DNA of 64,000 nt from Heracleum sosnowskyi (GCA_030848705.1 CM061238.1:50941133-51005132), one strand, 5' to 3'. Positions 1 to 11,018 are shown, counted from the stretch's first letter. The notes: generated from the sequence alone by a model not told the origin. Numbers and translations: made by a program.

Positions 1-200
1 TACTTAACTTATTGATTTGTTGCTTGATTTCTTTATTTTTTTAATACTTTATATTTTTACATTTGTGTTGTTAAATATTTTTTTAATTTAAAATGCATGT
101 ACTGTTGAAATCATCGTATTTAATAATTATTTTTTCAAATTTAATTTAGCAAACTGTTAACTAATTTATAAGTAAATTTATCCCTGTATAACTTATAAGA
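1..200. repeat. Diverged direct repeat, copy 1 (partner at 1441-1645)
   Basis: This AT-rich stretch shares a long colinear similarity with 1441-1645, including the blocks TTTAATTTAAAATG, TTTAATAATTATTTTT and AACTTATAAGTAAATTTATCC-like text. The copies differ by many substitutions and small indels, so the duplication is old or both are members of one unnamed repeat family. No coding potential is visible. Confidence 0.5.
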
Positions 201-210
201 TTCAGATACC

Positions 211-340
211 AACCACCTTCCACTATGTATCATAGCCATTGTCGTTATATTTTATTGCGGGTAGGTGTCATGGCCATTGTCGTTATATTTTATTGCGGAT
301 AGGTGATTGTTGCCGCTATATTTCATAGTGGTAGGTGGTT
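211..340. repeat. MITE-like inverted repeat with an inner tandem duplication
   Basis: The 17-bp end AACCACCTTCCACTATG (211-227) is the reverse complement of 324-340 with a single mismatch. Between them, a unit of about 38 bp (CAT-A/G-GCCATTGTCGTTATATT...) occurs twice, at 231 and 269. The short length, terminal inverted repeats and absence of an ORF fit a miniature inverted-repeat element. I see no clear target duplication, so the family is not assigned. Confidence 0.35.
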
Positions 341-594
341 TGTAATCATAGTGACCGTGGAAGAGCATCCTGTATATATTAACAAAGATAAATAATGGGA
401 GATCATGTGTAACCCACTACACATATCAAGTTGGATAAATGACACTAAACTTAGAAACAATTTGTGAAGAATATGTTGCGCCTTTTAGTTTATAGGTTGT
501 TAGTGCATGAAGGTCACTTACAAATTTACAATCTTATCAAGTTATAGTAAGTGAAGGGGAGATTATATTATTGTCACTTGATTATCGTTGTTTT

Positions 595-838
595 CATTTC
601 TCATAATGCAGATATTTTCTATTTTTTGCCGCGCAATGTTATTAAACTCGGCAATGATATCACTTTCAGATCACTTCAGGATTACAGTTCAGTAATTGCC
701 TCTTTCAGTCTCTGGGACCTTAATAATTGGTATTTAATAGCATGCGAATGGAGCAATGAGTTTCTAAAATCTCATACACCCATTCCTAAAAAGATGGCGC
801 CTTGCTTGCATAGAGCAGGAATCGACATCGATTCTTGA
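595..838 (+). other. Possible terminal exon of an unknown host gene
   Basis: A stretch of higher GC than its surroundings is open for about 75 codons and stops at 836-838. It is preceded by an acceptor-like site (CATAATGCAG ending at 609). The predicted peptide contains WDLNNWYLIACEW and ends HRAGIDIDS. It is not low-complexity and does not look like any transposon protein I recognise. No upstream exon or start codon was found, so it may be an orphan exon or a chance ORF. Function unknown. Confidence 0.25.
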
Positions 839-946
839 CTTCTTCGCTTCATTTTGCCTTCTTACTGTTTTATTGAGTTTTTTTTATAGTTCAGCACTCA
901 GCAGTGCTAATCAAATAATGGATCAGTGACCTCTTCAATGTCATAA

Positions 947-1110
947 AGTATGAGAAGAATAGAGAAAAATAATCTCTTATCATAATGAACATAATGAATT
1001 ATTATTGATTACAATAGAGAAGGTTTATATAACCAATAACCAAATAATAATAATAAAGAATAATAACGGAACTATCCAATAATAATAATTATTATATCCT
1101 ATATATAATT
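947..1110 (-). repeat. Short LTR-like fragment related to 23096-23269
   Basis: The text GATTACAATAGAGAAG...TTATATA-CCAATAACCAAA...AACGGAACTATCCAAT matches, in the same orientation, part of the LTR-like segment near 23269. In that copy the element reads on the minus strand. Only part of the repeat is present here and no primer site is seen. The rest of 839-2250 is AT-rich DNA with no gene that I can support. Confidence 0.4.
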
Positions 1111-1260
1111 AACCTAAGGGGGTTTAGATGGTATGGTCGTCAGGGCATGTTTGTCTTTTCATAACATTATTAGTAATTATAATTTTTGTTAATATTAAAT
1201 ACAAACTAAAAATTATATAGTTATCCTATATATAATTAGCATGGGGTTTAAACATTTTGG

Positions 1261-1312
1261 TCAAGGAGTATTTGTCATTTTATAAGTATTGTTGTAATCA
1301 TAGTTTTGAAAT
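1261..1312. repeat. Direct repeat, copy 1 (partner 1850-1902)
   Basis: The segment beginning TCAAGGAGTATTTGTC is repeated almost exactly at 1850-1902, with one extra G. A related smaller repeat, ATAAGTATCATCC..ACTAAATATGAT, occurs at 1826-1850 and again at about 2142-2170. This suggests local duplication or several copies of one repeat family. Confidence 0.6.
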
Positions 1313-1440
1313 AAGTCAATTTTTTTGTAATACCTCAAACACGCACAAATTCATAAGAACTTATGATGAGTATTTGTGTATTCAACTTATTAACTCAACT
1401 TATAACTTATATAATGAAAAGTTGAATGTTAGTAACGACT

Positions 1441-1645
1441 TACTTTTTTTCTAACTTATTATTTGATTTTTTTTTTTTTAAATTTTTATATTTTTACACA
1501 TTAGTGTTTTTAAATGTTTGTTTAATTTAAAATGTATGTATTGAAATCATTGTATTAAATAATTATTTTTTAAAATTAATTTAACAAACATTTCAGTAAC
1601 TTATAAGTAAATTTATCCAAAAACTTAGATAACTTATAAAACTTT
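1441..1645. repeat. Diverged direct repeat, copy 2 (partner at 1-200)
   Basis: This is the second copy of the AT-rich repeat described at the start of the window. It contains the same ordered blocks, including AATTTAAAATGTATGTA and AACTTATAAGTAAATTTATCC-like text. It contains no ORF. Confidence 0.5.
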
Positions 1646-1849
1646 ATTTATTTATCACTTACATAATACTTTTCTATTTTAAGATAAAAGTTATCTTATT
1701 TAAAATATCTCAAACACGTACTAACTTATATACCGGAGGTTCGGTTTTGGTTGTAATATTTTAATAACAAAATTTACACTAAGTATAGTTATTATAGTAT
1801 ACTGGTTACTTAAATTTTATTTAAAATAAGTATCATCCACTAAATATGA

Positions 1850-1902
1850 TCAAGGGAGTATTTGTCATTTTATAAGTATTGTTGTAATCATAGTTTTGAA
1901 AT
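1850..1902. repeat. Direct repeat, copy 2 (partner 1261-1312)
   Basis: This near-exact copy of the 52-bp segment at 1261 lies about 590 bp downstream in the same orientation. Confidence 0.6.
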
Positions 1903-2252
1903 TATGTGGAATAAAAATTAAAAATATTATTAGATTGTGAACAAATTGTGACCGGAATTTGTAAATGTTATTTTGATTTTTCTTTTAAAAAAATCAGAAA
2001 TTAACTAAATATAGTAAAATAAAGTTATTGAATCTAAAAATATAAAAAATATGAAATTTAATAATTTTAAAATTAAAGAAAACAAGGAATTTCATGAAAA
2101 GAAAAATAAAAAATGGAAATAATAAAGATTAATATTAATAAAATAAGTATCATCCGTACTAAATATGATTTGCAAACATTAGTCTATAATTTTTCAAAAA
2201 AAAATAATTAAAATTAAGATATAAAATTTATAAATAATATTTATAAAGTATC

Positions 2253-2268
2253 CCGTGCATTTGCACGG
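2253..2268 (+). repeat. Perfect hairpin of the Helitron 3'-end type
   Basis: CCGTGCA-TT-TGCACGG is a perfect 7-bp stem with a 2-nt loop. GC-rich hairpins of this kind in AT-rich DNA lie about 10 nt before the CTRR terminus of plant Helitrons. No CTRR follows at the expected distance (the text is TATAAAGATAGT), so this is a decayed or solitary Helitron end at best. Confidence 0.3.
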
Positions 2269-2302
2269 TATAAAGATAGTATTATATATGTTAACATACC
2301 TC

Positions 2303-2318
2303 CAAAGCCGGTCCTGAG
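2303..2318 (+). repeat. hAT 5' terminal inverted repeat
   Basis: CAAAGCCGGTCCTGAG matches the reverse complement of 22466-22481 at 15 of 16 positions. The GCCGGTCCTGAG core is common at the ends of plant hAT elements. Confidence 0.65.
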
Positions 2319-2851
2319 CTTGTGCTACATGTCTCACAGACACTCCACTTCCTGGGACACATTTTTTTATGTAGAGTATATGCCTATGTATATTTTATTT
2401 TTTTTAAAAATTAGGTTTCATTTTTAAGGTTAAAATTTTTTGTAAATGGGAAAAAGGTTGAAAATGGTGTTGTCAAAATAATTAAAAAATTATTATATTG
2501 AGCAAAATAAGAAAATATTATATTAACACACAGTTTTGCTTTCAAATTTCTTGTAATACTAATTACTCTTGTTGTTAACCGTGTAGACTATTAATTGTCA
2601 TTAAAGTTGATTAAATATTTTTGGTTGATAATACATAACTATACTTTTACAATTACAATGTAACAGTTTATCAATTATTCAATTTATTAGTGATTTAGTG
2701 ATTTGAAATCATATCTATTTTTATTAATTTACATATTAAATGAACCAAGTCAATTTAAAACTAATAATAAATTAAAACATACTTATATGTGAATTTAAAT
2801 ACATAAAAATAAGATCTCCTATTTTAGTATTGTATTTGTTTTTATTTATTA

Positions 2852-3870
2852 CTAGCTTAAAACCCGTGCGATGCACGGATTGTTAATTGTTATTTTATTA
2901 TTATTTTGTTTAATATTTTATTAATTGTAATTGTGCAAAAAATAAGTACGCATGTTAAAATAGCTAAACACTTTTAATTAATTAAAAACATTAAAACAAA
3001 TTTTAAAATAAATAAGTATGGGTTTGCCCGTTATATTTTTTGGAAAATGAGGGGTTTTAGTAAGAAAAAATAAAAAATGTAACATATATTTAGTTTAAAA
3101 AGGTAAATGCCCGTGATATTTTTGGAAAATGAGATTTTAAAATTTAATAATTAAAAGTATTTAAATACGTTTTAAAATAAATAAGTAAAGGGTTTCCTGT
3201 GATATTTTTGGAAAAAGAACGGATTTTAGTGAGAACAATAGAAAAATTAAATTGTAAAAGGCAATTTCCCGTGATATATTTAGAAAAGGAGGGGCTTTGT
3301 TAGAAAAAATATATAATGTGTTTTAGCTGAAAAGTTAATTTGTTATAAATAGATATTTGATTATTTATATTTTAATATTTTTTGTAATTGCATTTGTTAA
3401 GAAAAATAAGTAGACATGTTAAAATATGTAAACTTTTAAAAAATAATTATAATATTAAAATAGGTTTAAAAATAAATAACTAAAGGTTTGTCCGTGATAT
3501 TTTTGGAAAAGGAGGGGGTTTAGTAAGGAAAAATAGAAAAATTAACCTGTTTTAGTTGAAAAAGGTAATTGTCTGTGATATATTTGAAAAAGTAGGAGAA
3601 TTTGTTAGAAAAAATAGAAAAAAATAATGTATTTTAGGTGAAAAAGGTAATTGGTTATAAATAGGTAATATTATTATTTAGTAATATATTTATATAAATA
3701 AGTAAGGTTAATTAAGTAAAAATACGAAGTACAGTTAATTAAGGGCAATTAAGTAAAATCACAACGTACCATACCGACCAACAAAAAATGTGGGCAATTA
3801 AGTAAAATCACAACGTACCATACCGACCAACCAAACTTTTAATGTTTCGTCTATTATATAATAGTATTGA
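2852..3870 (-). mobile_element. Non-autonomous Helitron, complete ends
   Basis: Read on the minus strand, the element begins TCAATACTATTATATAATAG at 3870, just after an A. It ends in CTAG at 2855-2852, just before a T. This matches the Helitron rule of a 5' TC, a 3' CTRR and insertion between A and T without a target duplication. A perfect 6-bp hairpin (CCGTGC/GCACGG, 3-nt loop, 2864-2878) lies 8 nt before CTAG. The 1,019-bp interior has no Rep/helicase ORF. It carries repeated modules such as CCGTGATATTTTTGGAAAA, seen about six times from 3008 to 3600. It sits inside the hAT element. Confidence 0.8.
3741..3831. repeat. Tandem duplication inside the Helitron
   Basis: The roughly 39-bp unit GGGCAATTAAGTAAAATCAC...CATACCGACCAA occurs twice, at 3741 and 3792, separated by a short spacer. 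The two copies are essentially identical, which suggests a recent duplication near the 5' terminus of the element. Confidence 0.7.
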
Positions 3871-3977
3871 TTACTTTTTATTCTTTCATTTAAACATAAT
3901 ATATTAATATTTTACTTGTATATAATTTATTTACTTTAGATTAATGTGATCTTTCTCAAGTTTAACGTTAAAATGAT

Positions 3978-4142
3978 TTGAAAATAGCATGTTACAATCT
4001 TGAACTTGTTTTAAAGCATGAAGATGCCCATATTGATCGTGAAGAATTGTTCCAGGAGTTAAAAATATTTAGAACTATTTTGCCAAAAGGGACAACACAT
4101 GTTATTGAGATATTGAATTATTTAAAAAGATTTGATTGTTTT
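3978..4142 (+). pseudogene. hAT transposase fragment, upstream of the Copia-A insertion
   Basis: This frame encodes about 55 residues resembling the region just before the dimerisation domain of hAT transposases of the MYM-zinc-finger-like type. It includes HEDAHIDREELFQELK and ends LKRFDCF. It ends exactly at the target duplication GTTTT (4138-4142) of Copia-A. The same frame resumes after the second duplication copy at 22028, so the retrotransposon landed in coding sequence. Stops at 3963-3977 close the frame upstream, and the remainder of the transposase (zinc finger, catalytic core) is absent. Confidence 0.65.
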
Positions 4143-5175
4143 TGTTAGGATTTATGGATGATAGCTTAGAAGACAACTTAACTTTATGTTTTGTAATACT
4201 TAATTTTATTAAGTAGAACATACTGTCACAACCAGATTATGTTCTTGTAGCCATTTCATTTGTTGTAATAAACTTGTTTATAAATCTTGGAAGAAGTTCA
4301 TTAGTTTGTTCAAGCCTCAAGGAAATATATCAGGATAACAACAAGAATAAATGTTACTGTCATCTCACTGACAGTAAGGTTACAAGAAGACAGCATGTTG
4401 CAAGACAACCTATTTCACTCTGACAGCAACATTGGCGGAAGCCTTGAGACAACAACTCTCTATTCTCCTCACAATAAGTTTGGAACTCCTGACAGCATCT
4501 ATTGCGGGGATTTCTTACTGTCACCAAAAGCACATTCTTGTGACAGCAAACTTGGAAATGCAGGATACTATCTCAGAGGGATAAACTTTGAATTGGGGAT
4601 CTACCCAGTCAAACATGTGATAGTTTGGATGTTCAAGAAACAGGCGTGCTGCAGTATCCCAACACTGCATCAGGTCTGCAAAGACTACGACAGAAGCTTG
4701 AGAGATCACATGATAAAGCTCAACAATTCAAGAGTATGACAAATCAACATCTACTGGAATTGTGTTAGCTAAATATAGAATGTATCTAGATTGTTTTTTC
4801 CTGTAATGATAAACTTGTTTGTATAGCAATTTAGGTAAGACACCCAGGTATGCAAATTGTAAGAAGCTGCCACGTGAAAATGACAGCAGCTTCACAAACC
4901 CGTGATGATAGAGATATGATTAGTTTACTTAAACTATCTCTCTCATTCTATACTGTGAATGACTTGAGGAATCGAAGCTTGAGAAAAACATATTTCTCTC
5001 AAGGTTGTAGCAACACTTTCGCAAGATAAATAAAATATTTATTCTGTGAGAAAACTACTTGTGATTGCATTTCTTCTACTGATAGGATTTAATCTTAGTT
5101 TTAGTTGTTGAAGCATAGATTGAATTTTATCAGTATTGCATTCAACCCCCCTTTTGCAATACTCAAGGACCAACA
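4143..5175 (+). repeat. Copia-A 5' LTR
   Basis: This 1,033-bp LTR starts TGTTAGGA and ends CCAACA, two bases before the primer site. From about 4470 onward it matches the 3' LTR at 21316-22022 closely. The part before 4470 has no counterpart because the 3' copy is truncated. ORFs of about 60-115 codons in it are LTR noise. Confidence 0.85.
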
Positions 5176-5177
5176 AC

Positions 5178-5189
5178 TGGTATCAGAGC
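5178..5189 (+). promoter_or_regulatory. Copia-A primer binding site
   Basis: TGGTATCAGAGC is complementary to the 3' end of plant initiator methionine tRNA, the usual primer for minus-strand DNA synthesis in Copia elements. It lies 2 nt after the 5' LTR. Confidence 0.85.
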
Positions 5190-5216
5190 AACAGATTGAT
5201 ATACAAATCTGAGATC

Positions 5217-7268
5217 ATGACGAGTATACAGAAGTCGAGTAGTATCAAGATCCCTGCCTTTGATAAAGAGAACTACAATGTTTGAAAAAGAAAAATCTCA
5301 CTGTTTATCAAAGCTGCGAATCCACTTTACGTTGGAATCCTCGAGAATGGTCCCTTTATTCCACATAAAGAAATTGGAACCTCGACTGTTGATGGTGTTT
5401 TTATTCCAGCACATTGGGTTGCCAAGAAGCCATCCGAGTTTTTAGAGCCAGAAAAGGAAAAGATAGTTCTGGATGACTACTTACAACTCATCCTGCTTGA
5501 CTCTCTCACTTTGGATAAATCCATGTGTGGGAATGTCATTGGATGCTCATCAGCCAAGGAAATTTGGAACAAAATCGAGCTGTTATGCGAAGGAAATGAA
5601 GAGGTCAGGGAGAACCAAAGACAAATTCTTGTTTCTCAGTATGAAGCCTTCATGGCAAAGCCTAGTGAAGAACTTACTCAAATGTTTAAGAGATTTAGCA
5701 AACTTATCACTGAACTCCAGATTCATGGCAAGTTCTATGAGAAGAAAGAACTCAACCTTAAGTTCTTACTAACTTTTCCTGAGCATCTTGAGTACAAAGT
5801 CGCTGCAATCAGAGAAGGAAGAGATTTGAAAAGTGTCGCTCTTGAAACTCTGTATGGTGTGCTCAAGTCATATGAGCTAGAACTCTTTCAAAAGAGAGCT
5901 ATACAAAGTGGATCAAAAGGAAAGATGGCCAATATGTCTGGTGCTCTTGTAGCTCATGAGCCAAAGATTACTCTGCCTATTGAAGCAGTTCAAATAATTC
6001 AACCAACTCAAGTGTCTTCCTTAAAGATTGAAGATGTGGTGGATGATGAGGAGAAGGTAGTGCTGCAACTGGATGATGTTGAAGATGAGGACTTCTATTC
6101 AATAGAAGAGATGGAGAAGATGGACAATCCAACCATGGCTTATATGGCAAAGAAGTTCAAGAACTTAAGATTCAGAAGAAACAAGCCATACAAGCCTCAG
6201 GGTCAGACATCAAGGTTCAACAAAGGGAATTCCTCCAAGACTGCTGGCAATGCTACAAGAGGAGGATACAAAACTGGAATGGTGGATAGGTCTAAATTCA
6301 GATGCTACAACTGCAATGAGCTTGGTCATTTTGCTACTGAATGTAGAAGGCCTAAGCAAAATCAGAAAATGGACAAAGGGTCAAATGGACAATACAAAAG
6401 AGGACAAGGAAGAGCCTATGTGGCTGAAGGTGGTTGTTGGGATGAGTCTGATGAGGAAGAGGAAGAAGAATATGTGAACTTAGCACTGATGGCTAAATCA
6501 GAGGATGAATCACCAAGCCCCTCAACTCAGGTACCCTCACTTGTCTTGCTGGATATATCTAACACTGAATATAAGCAAACTCTTGAGGAATTGAGTGCAT
6601 AAATGTTTAATATCCATACTAGTTTAACTGTTGCTAATGAAGAAATAGCTAGGTTAACTAAGTTAAATGAATCACTCAGTTCTGAAAATGATTTGCTTTT
6701 ACTAAAGACCGATACCTTGGACTCCTTAGCTCAGAAAAACACAAGACTTAAAAATGATCTAGTATGTGCTAAGGAGGTAGAAGATTTCTTGAGAAAGGAA
6801 ATAACTGAAAATGAATTTAAGCTCAAGGCATACAGAAACTCTTCTAGGTTGCTTCAGGATCTTAATGATAAGAACTCTGAGAATCAGAAGGTAGAAGTAG
6901 GTTTTGATTATGGAAAAAGATCAGGAAAGGAATCTGTATCTCATGATTGTTCAACTATTGTTACTGTCAAACCCCAAATCCTCAAAAAGGTTCATGCACC
7001 AAAATTCGAGATTGCTGAAGTTGATTTTGATGAGGAAACTATGTTCATCAAACAACAGCTCCTTGATGAGGATGAAGGTGTTGACAACACAATTGTTAAA
7101 GGAAAAGATACTATCACAACCCCCAAGACAGTAACTTTGCCTAGAAATCTGACAGAATGTTCTGAAGATGCTGTCAGCAATGACAATGCAGAATCTTCTA
7201 AAGATGCTATCAAGAGAGTATCTAAGACAGTAACCATGAAACCTACTGTCAAGATAGTGGATGTAAAA
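5217..7268 (+). pseudogene. Copia-A gag, first part
   Basis: This capsid/nucleocapsid protein begins at ATG 5217. An in-frame TGA at 5283-5285, where a Trp codon is likely ancestral, breaks it after 22 codons; the frame then runs openly to a TAA at 6600-6602. It contains one CCHC zinc knuckle (CYNCNELGHFATEC, near 6302) and acidic stretches. After the second stop the same frame continues (6603-7268) as a Leu/Asn/Lys-rich coiled coil typical of the extended Sirevirus gag. The frame is cut at 7268 by Gypsy-A, target duplication TAAAA at 7264-7268. It resumes in the same frame at 18086. Confidence 0.82.
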
Positions 7269-9128
7269 TGTAAGATCCGTGAACTTTATTAATAATATAA
7301 ATTGTATTATATGTGTAGAATAATTATTGTGAAGTATTTTGAGTTTTAATGATAAAGGTTGTTAAGTGATTATGTGCTAAATTGGTGTGTCGGAAGCCTC
7401 GTTCAAATATCTTGTCATTTGAAAATATCTTCAATTTTGAGTCCCGTTTTGAAAATTCAAGGGCCCCGTTGAATTTAATTATTTTAATTATTTTTAATTA
7501 ATAATTAATTAATTTAATTAATTGATTAATTCTTTTAATCAGTTAATTCTTAATAATTAATAATTAATTAGATTTAATTAATTTAAATTAGGTTTAATTA
7601 TTTTCTAGCTTGATTTAATTATTTAAAAATAGTTTGAGAATTTGGAAATTGTCAATTAATTTTATATTAATTGATTTAATTGTTTTTAAATACTTATATT
7701 GGGATTAAAAATCCGATTTTTGATTTAAAAATTATTTGTGACTTATTTAAATCCAAATAAGCCTTGAATATTGTTCTAAAAATATTTATAAGTGCTATAT
7801 GGTTTATATGAGTCGAATAATGTGTTTTAATAGTCCGTAATTGCCCGTACGAGGGCTAATGTTTGAGTTTTAATTACCGTAAAATAGATCGGCCATCCGA
7901 TAGGAACCCGATTACTTGTTTAAATGTAAAAATGATTATGAGTATATATCGAGGATAGAATGAGGATAGTTAGACTTACTGTAATGAGTTGTTTATTATA
8001 GAATCGAGTTCCCGGAGCAAGGGAAAGGAGAAGGTAGAGTGAGCGTGATAGAATTCCGTCAACTACTAGACCAGGCAAGTATCTATGCCTTTACTTGTTG
8101 ATTCAATTGTTATTATTCTTCAGAATTAAATGTATGTTACCATCAGAACGATTCAGATTATTCAATCTTCACCCGTATTGAGCACTTGATGCTATTTCCT
8201 TGAATATTCCTAACTTTTGATTTAATCCACAATCGTGTTGGATATCAGAAACCTTCACCTTCAATTCAGTTTATATTGATGATAACCATTGTTGACTTTC
8301 TTAAATGAGTACGTTGTACCATTGAAACCATTCTGAATCTATTTCTCGGACTTCATTTGATATTGAATAGTTGAAGCTCTTTTGCAACTATTACACCCCG
8401 TCATTGTGTACTTATCTTGTTATGCATGTTATTGCTTATACTTTGTGATAGAATTGGCATGTTTTAAAATGAGACCAGTAATGGTCGGGCCATATTTATG
8501 GTCGCAATAACTTAAGGCCCAGATGGCTATGGATCCTAGTGGAGGACTATGCTATAAGCTAGTCCGGGGTTGATGCGTGACTGATCAGCAGCTCAACCTT
8601 TGTATTTGAAAAATGTAGAAGTCCAATTCTAATTCCTCTTTCTTCAATAAAGATTGTTTAAAGCATATGTTTGACTTGTATATTGTTGATTCAGATAACT
8701 AAAATCCTTCCTTTCTTTATGGAACTGTGATTGATATATATTATGCTTGCTGAGCACTTGTGGCTCATACTTGTTTTGTTTCTAACTCTATTCCAGCGAA
8801 GCGAGAGAATGAGCAGACACATTGCTAGTGACAGTTCTCCAGATGCTAGGAGACCACCCCGAGTGATTGTCATTGGACGGGTAGTTGTCTTACTTTGGAA
8901 GTTAGACTAGATGTCTAGCTTTGTATATTAAGTTGTGTAATAACTCTGAAAACTGGTTTGTAATAATTATTACTTAAAAGCTTGTTTCATGCCATAATCT
9001 GGATGCGGTCTTGGATAAGGGGTATTTTATGTCATTATATTATTATTCATGTGTTATATTCAGGTATATTGTGTTTCGTTGGTCGAGTGACTCCCCAGTT
9101 CTGTGCCCCGGGTCTGGAGGGCATCACA
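7269..9128 (+). repeat. Gypsy-A 5' LTR, lacking an internal 1.35-kb segment
   Basis: This LTR is 1,860 bp against 3,206 bp for the 3' LTR. The two align from their first base with few differences until offset 202 (7471 versus 15077). The 3' copy then has about 1,345 extra bp (about 15078-16422) before homology resumes at an AATTTAATT block. The missing piece contains the only TATA-like box seen in the LTR. A short AAATTT-type microhomology marks the breakpoint, which suggests a deletion in the 5' copy. Confidence 0.85.
8751..8767 (+). repeat. TGAGC/GCTCA hairpin in Gypsy-A 5' LTR
   Basis: TGAGC-ACTTGTG-GCTCA forms a 5-bp stem. The same arrangement occurs at 17703-17719, 45214-45227, 52669-52685 and 63554-63570. 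These are the other chromovirus LTRs in the window. In each, a pyrimidine-rich stretch and CAG follow within about 60 bp. Confidence 0.5.
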
Positions 9129-9131
9129 GGT

Positions 9132-9143
9132 TGGTATCAGAGC
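9132..9143 (+). promoter_or_regulatory. Gypsy-A primer binding site
   Basis: TGGTATCAGAGC, complementary to initiator methionine tRNA, lies 3 nt after the 5' LTR end. This is the standard primer site of plant chromoviruses. Confidence 0.85.
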
Positions 9144-9271
9144 AACAGGTTATGGAATTTGAAACAAGTTAGGATTTAGGGTCCAGGATAAAATAGAGGG
9201 TCAGGAATTCACCTAATGGTCATAGAAGGTCGATTAAAGATATTATGTGTAGTAATCGAGTATGGTTATAA

Positions 9272-9817
9272 TTGCAGCCACCTAGCTCTAGTTCAGATTC
9301 AGATCCGTCGGAGCACCCGATAGAGGAGAGACCTGTACCAGATATGAGAGCAAGACCGTTGCGACCGACACTACCTCAGTCTGGACCTATAGTAGTCAGG
9401 AGGGATCCAATACCTTTTCCTGTTCCACTTCGACGCATACCCGCAGCACCGCGGTCTCAGGCTTCAGTTTCCGGACCTTTGTTCCAGATCTCTGAGCCAC
9501 CAGTTCTACATCACCGTTATCAGAGGATGAGAGAGGAGATGGATTACTTTCGTAGACAGGTATTAGAGATGCGTGGGATGCGTTCAGCGGAGGCAGGTGT
9601 AGCCAGAGATAGAGATAGATTCAGGGATCAGGTAGGAGAGACACGGATGAGACTCAGGGTAGTGAGGACATTGGTAGAGACGAGGTTGCATGGACTAGCT
9701 ACTAGCAGAGAGGGAGAGACTATAGTAGGGATGAGAGAGATTTTGGACTTTGTGATGAGGGAGATTGGGGAGATTGCCGAACCAGCACTATGGGAGACCA
9801 GAGATGATGATCCATGA
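9272..9817 (+). CDS. Gypsy-A leader ORF of unknown function
   Basis: An open frame of about 181 codons lies between the primer site and gag. The product is Ser/Pro/Arg-rich at the N-terminus (SSSSDSDPSEHP). It is followed by an Arg/Glu-rich, probably helical segment (about residues 85-170). There is no zinc knuckle or enzyme motif. There is no ATG at its start; an acceptor-like TTGCAG precedes it at about 9278, so it may be reached by splicing or be the 5' part of a split gag. The next 490 bp (9818-10307) hold no ORF that I can support. Confidence 0.4.
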   Translation: MQPPSSSSDSDPSEHPIEERPVPDMRARPLRPTLPQSGPIVVRRDPIPFPVPLRRIPAAPRSQASVSGPLFQISEPPVLHHRYQRMREEMDYFRRQVLEMRGMRSAEAGVARDRDRFRDQVGETRMRLRVVRTLVETRLHGLATSREGETIVGMREILDFVMREIGEIAEPALWETRDDDP

Positions 9818-10307
9818 GCCGGTAGAGACGAGGTTGGGGTATTATGTGGATTCCAGTCAGATAGTACATAAATGGATAGTATAGTACCAGCAGTGCACCA
9901 GGCTTATAGTATCGCCTTGGATTGTTGTTGTATTTTGTTGTTGTACTGTTGATCGGCAGTTGTAGTTCAGCTATGACACACTTTACTTTTGAAAGCGTTC
10001 TACGCTTGTATCGAATCTATGTACATATTTATGATAACCATCCTTTGTAGAACTGTTATTATCCTCTTGTTATTCATTTTCAATATTGTAATTGTTATTC
10101 TACTTGTGCAACGAGTGTACCCTTACGCCATTGAAAATCCGTAAATCATGGTTCTACCAATTGTGTTCTCTTTCTCTTCTATTTATTAATTATTTGATTA
10201 AATCAGTTATTGTTTATTCATCAGCAATAGAATAACAAACTACTGACCAAAAAGGTCAATAGAATACACCCCCAACGGGTCATTTAGATCCGGTTGTAAT
10301 ACAGATT

Positions 10308-11018
10308 TTGAATACCCTCACTCAACAAACTACTGCTCTAGCACAACAAGAACAACAGATCCAACATCAGTTACTACAGCAGCAGCAACAACAACAACAG
10401 CAGCAACAGCAGCAACAGCAGCAGCAGCATCAGCATCAACAACAACAGCACCAACAGGTAGTAGCCGTGGTTACGTTTAAATCTTTTCAAGCAGCAAAAC
10501 CTCTAGAGTTCAAGGGATCTGCCGATCCAGTTGAGGCAAAGGCTTGGTTAAAGGAAATGGAGAAAGCTTTTACGTTGATAGAGGTAATGGGAGAAAAGAA
10601 AACCGAGTATGCTAGTTATTTTCTGAAAAATGAGGCAAGTTATTTGTGGGAAACTAGTAAGGCTTTAGAACCTGAAGGGTTAATTACGTGGGAGAGATTT
10701 ACAGAATTGTTTTTAGAGAAGTATTTTCCTGACTTTATGCGAGATCAAATGGAGTTGAAATTTTTAGAATTGAAGCCAGGTAGTATGACTGTTTCTCAAT
10801 ACGAGGCCAAGTTTACCGAGTTGTCTAGGTTTGTTCCGACATACGTTGATACGGAGAAGAAGAAGGCCAAGAGGTTCCAACAGGGACTGAGGTCATGGAT
10901 TCGTAGTAAGTTAGCAGTTTTGGAATTAGATACATATGCAGCCGTAGTACAGAAGGCAATGATTGCGGAAGGAGAGAGTGATTCATACATGAGAGAGAGA
11001 ATAAGAAAAGAAAGGTAG
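10308..11018 (+). pseudogene. Gypsy-A gag (capsid region), frameshifted at its 3' end
   Basis: This encodes the structural Gag protein. A Gln/His-rich tract (CAG/CAA repeat, about 10342-10460) precedes a retrotransposon Gag domain with FKGSADPVEAKAWLKEME, then YFLKNEASYLWE and WERFTELFLEKYFP. The frame opens without an ATG, just after a TAG near 10270. It closes at TAG 11016-11018. The following frame (+2) is open from about 10985 and carries the rest of gag, so a 1-nt indel in the A/G-rich run near 10995-11015 is the likely cause. Chromoviruses normally use one gag-pol frame. Confidence 0.8.

Noticed and set aside
4395..4739. 114-codon ORF in the Copia-A 5' LTR with a 100-codon partner at 21284
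   Set aside because: Both are copies of the same LTR segment; no homology to a known protein was recognised.
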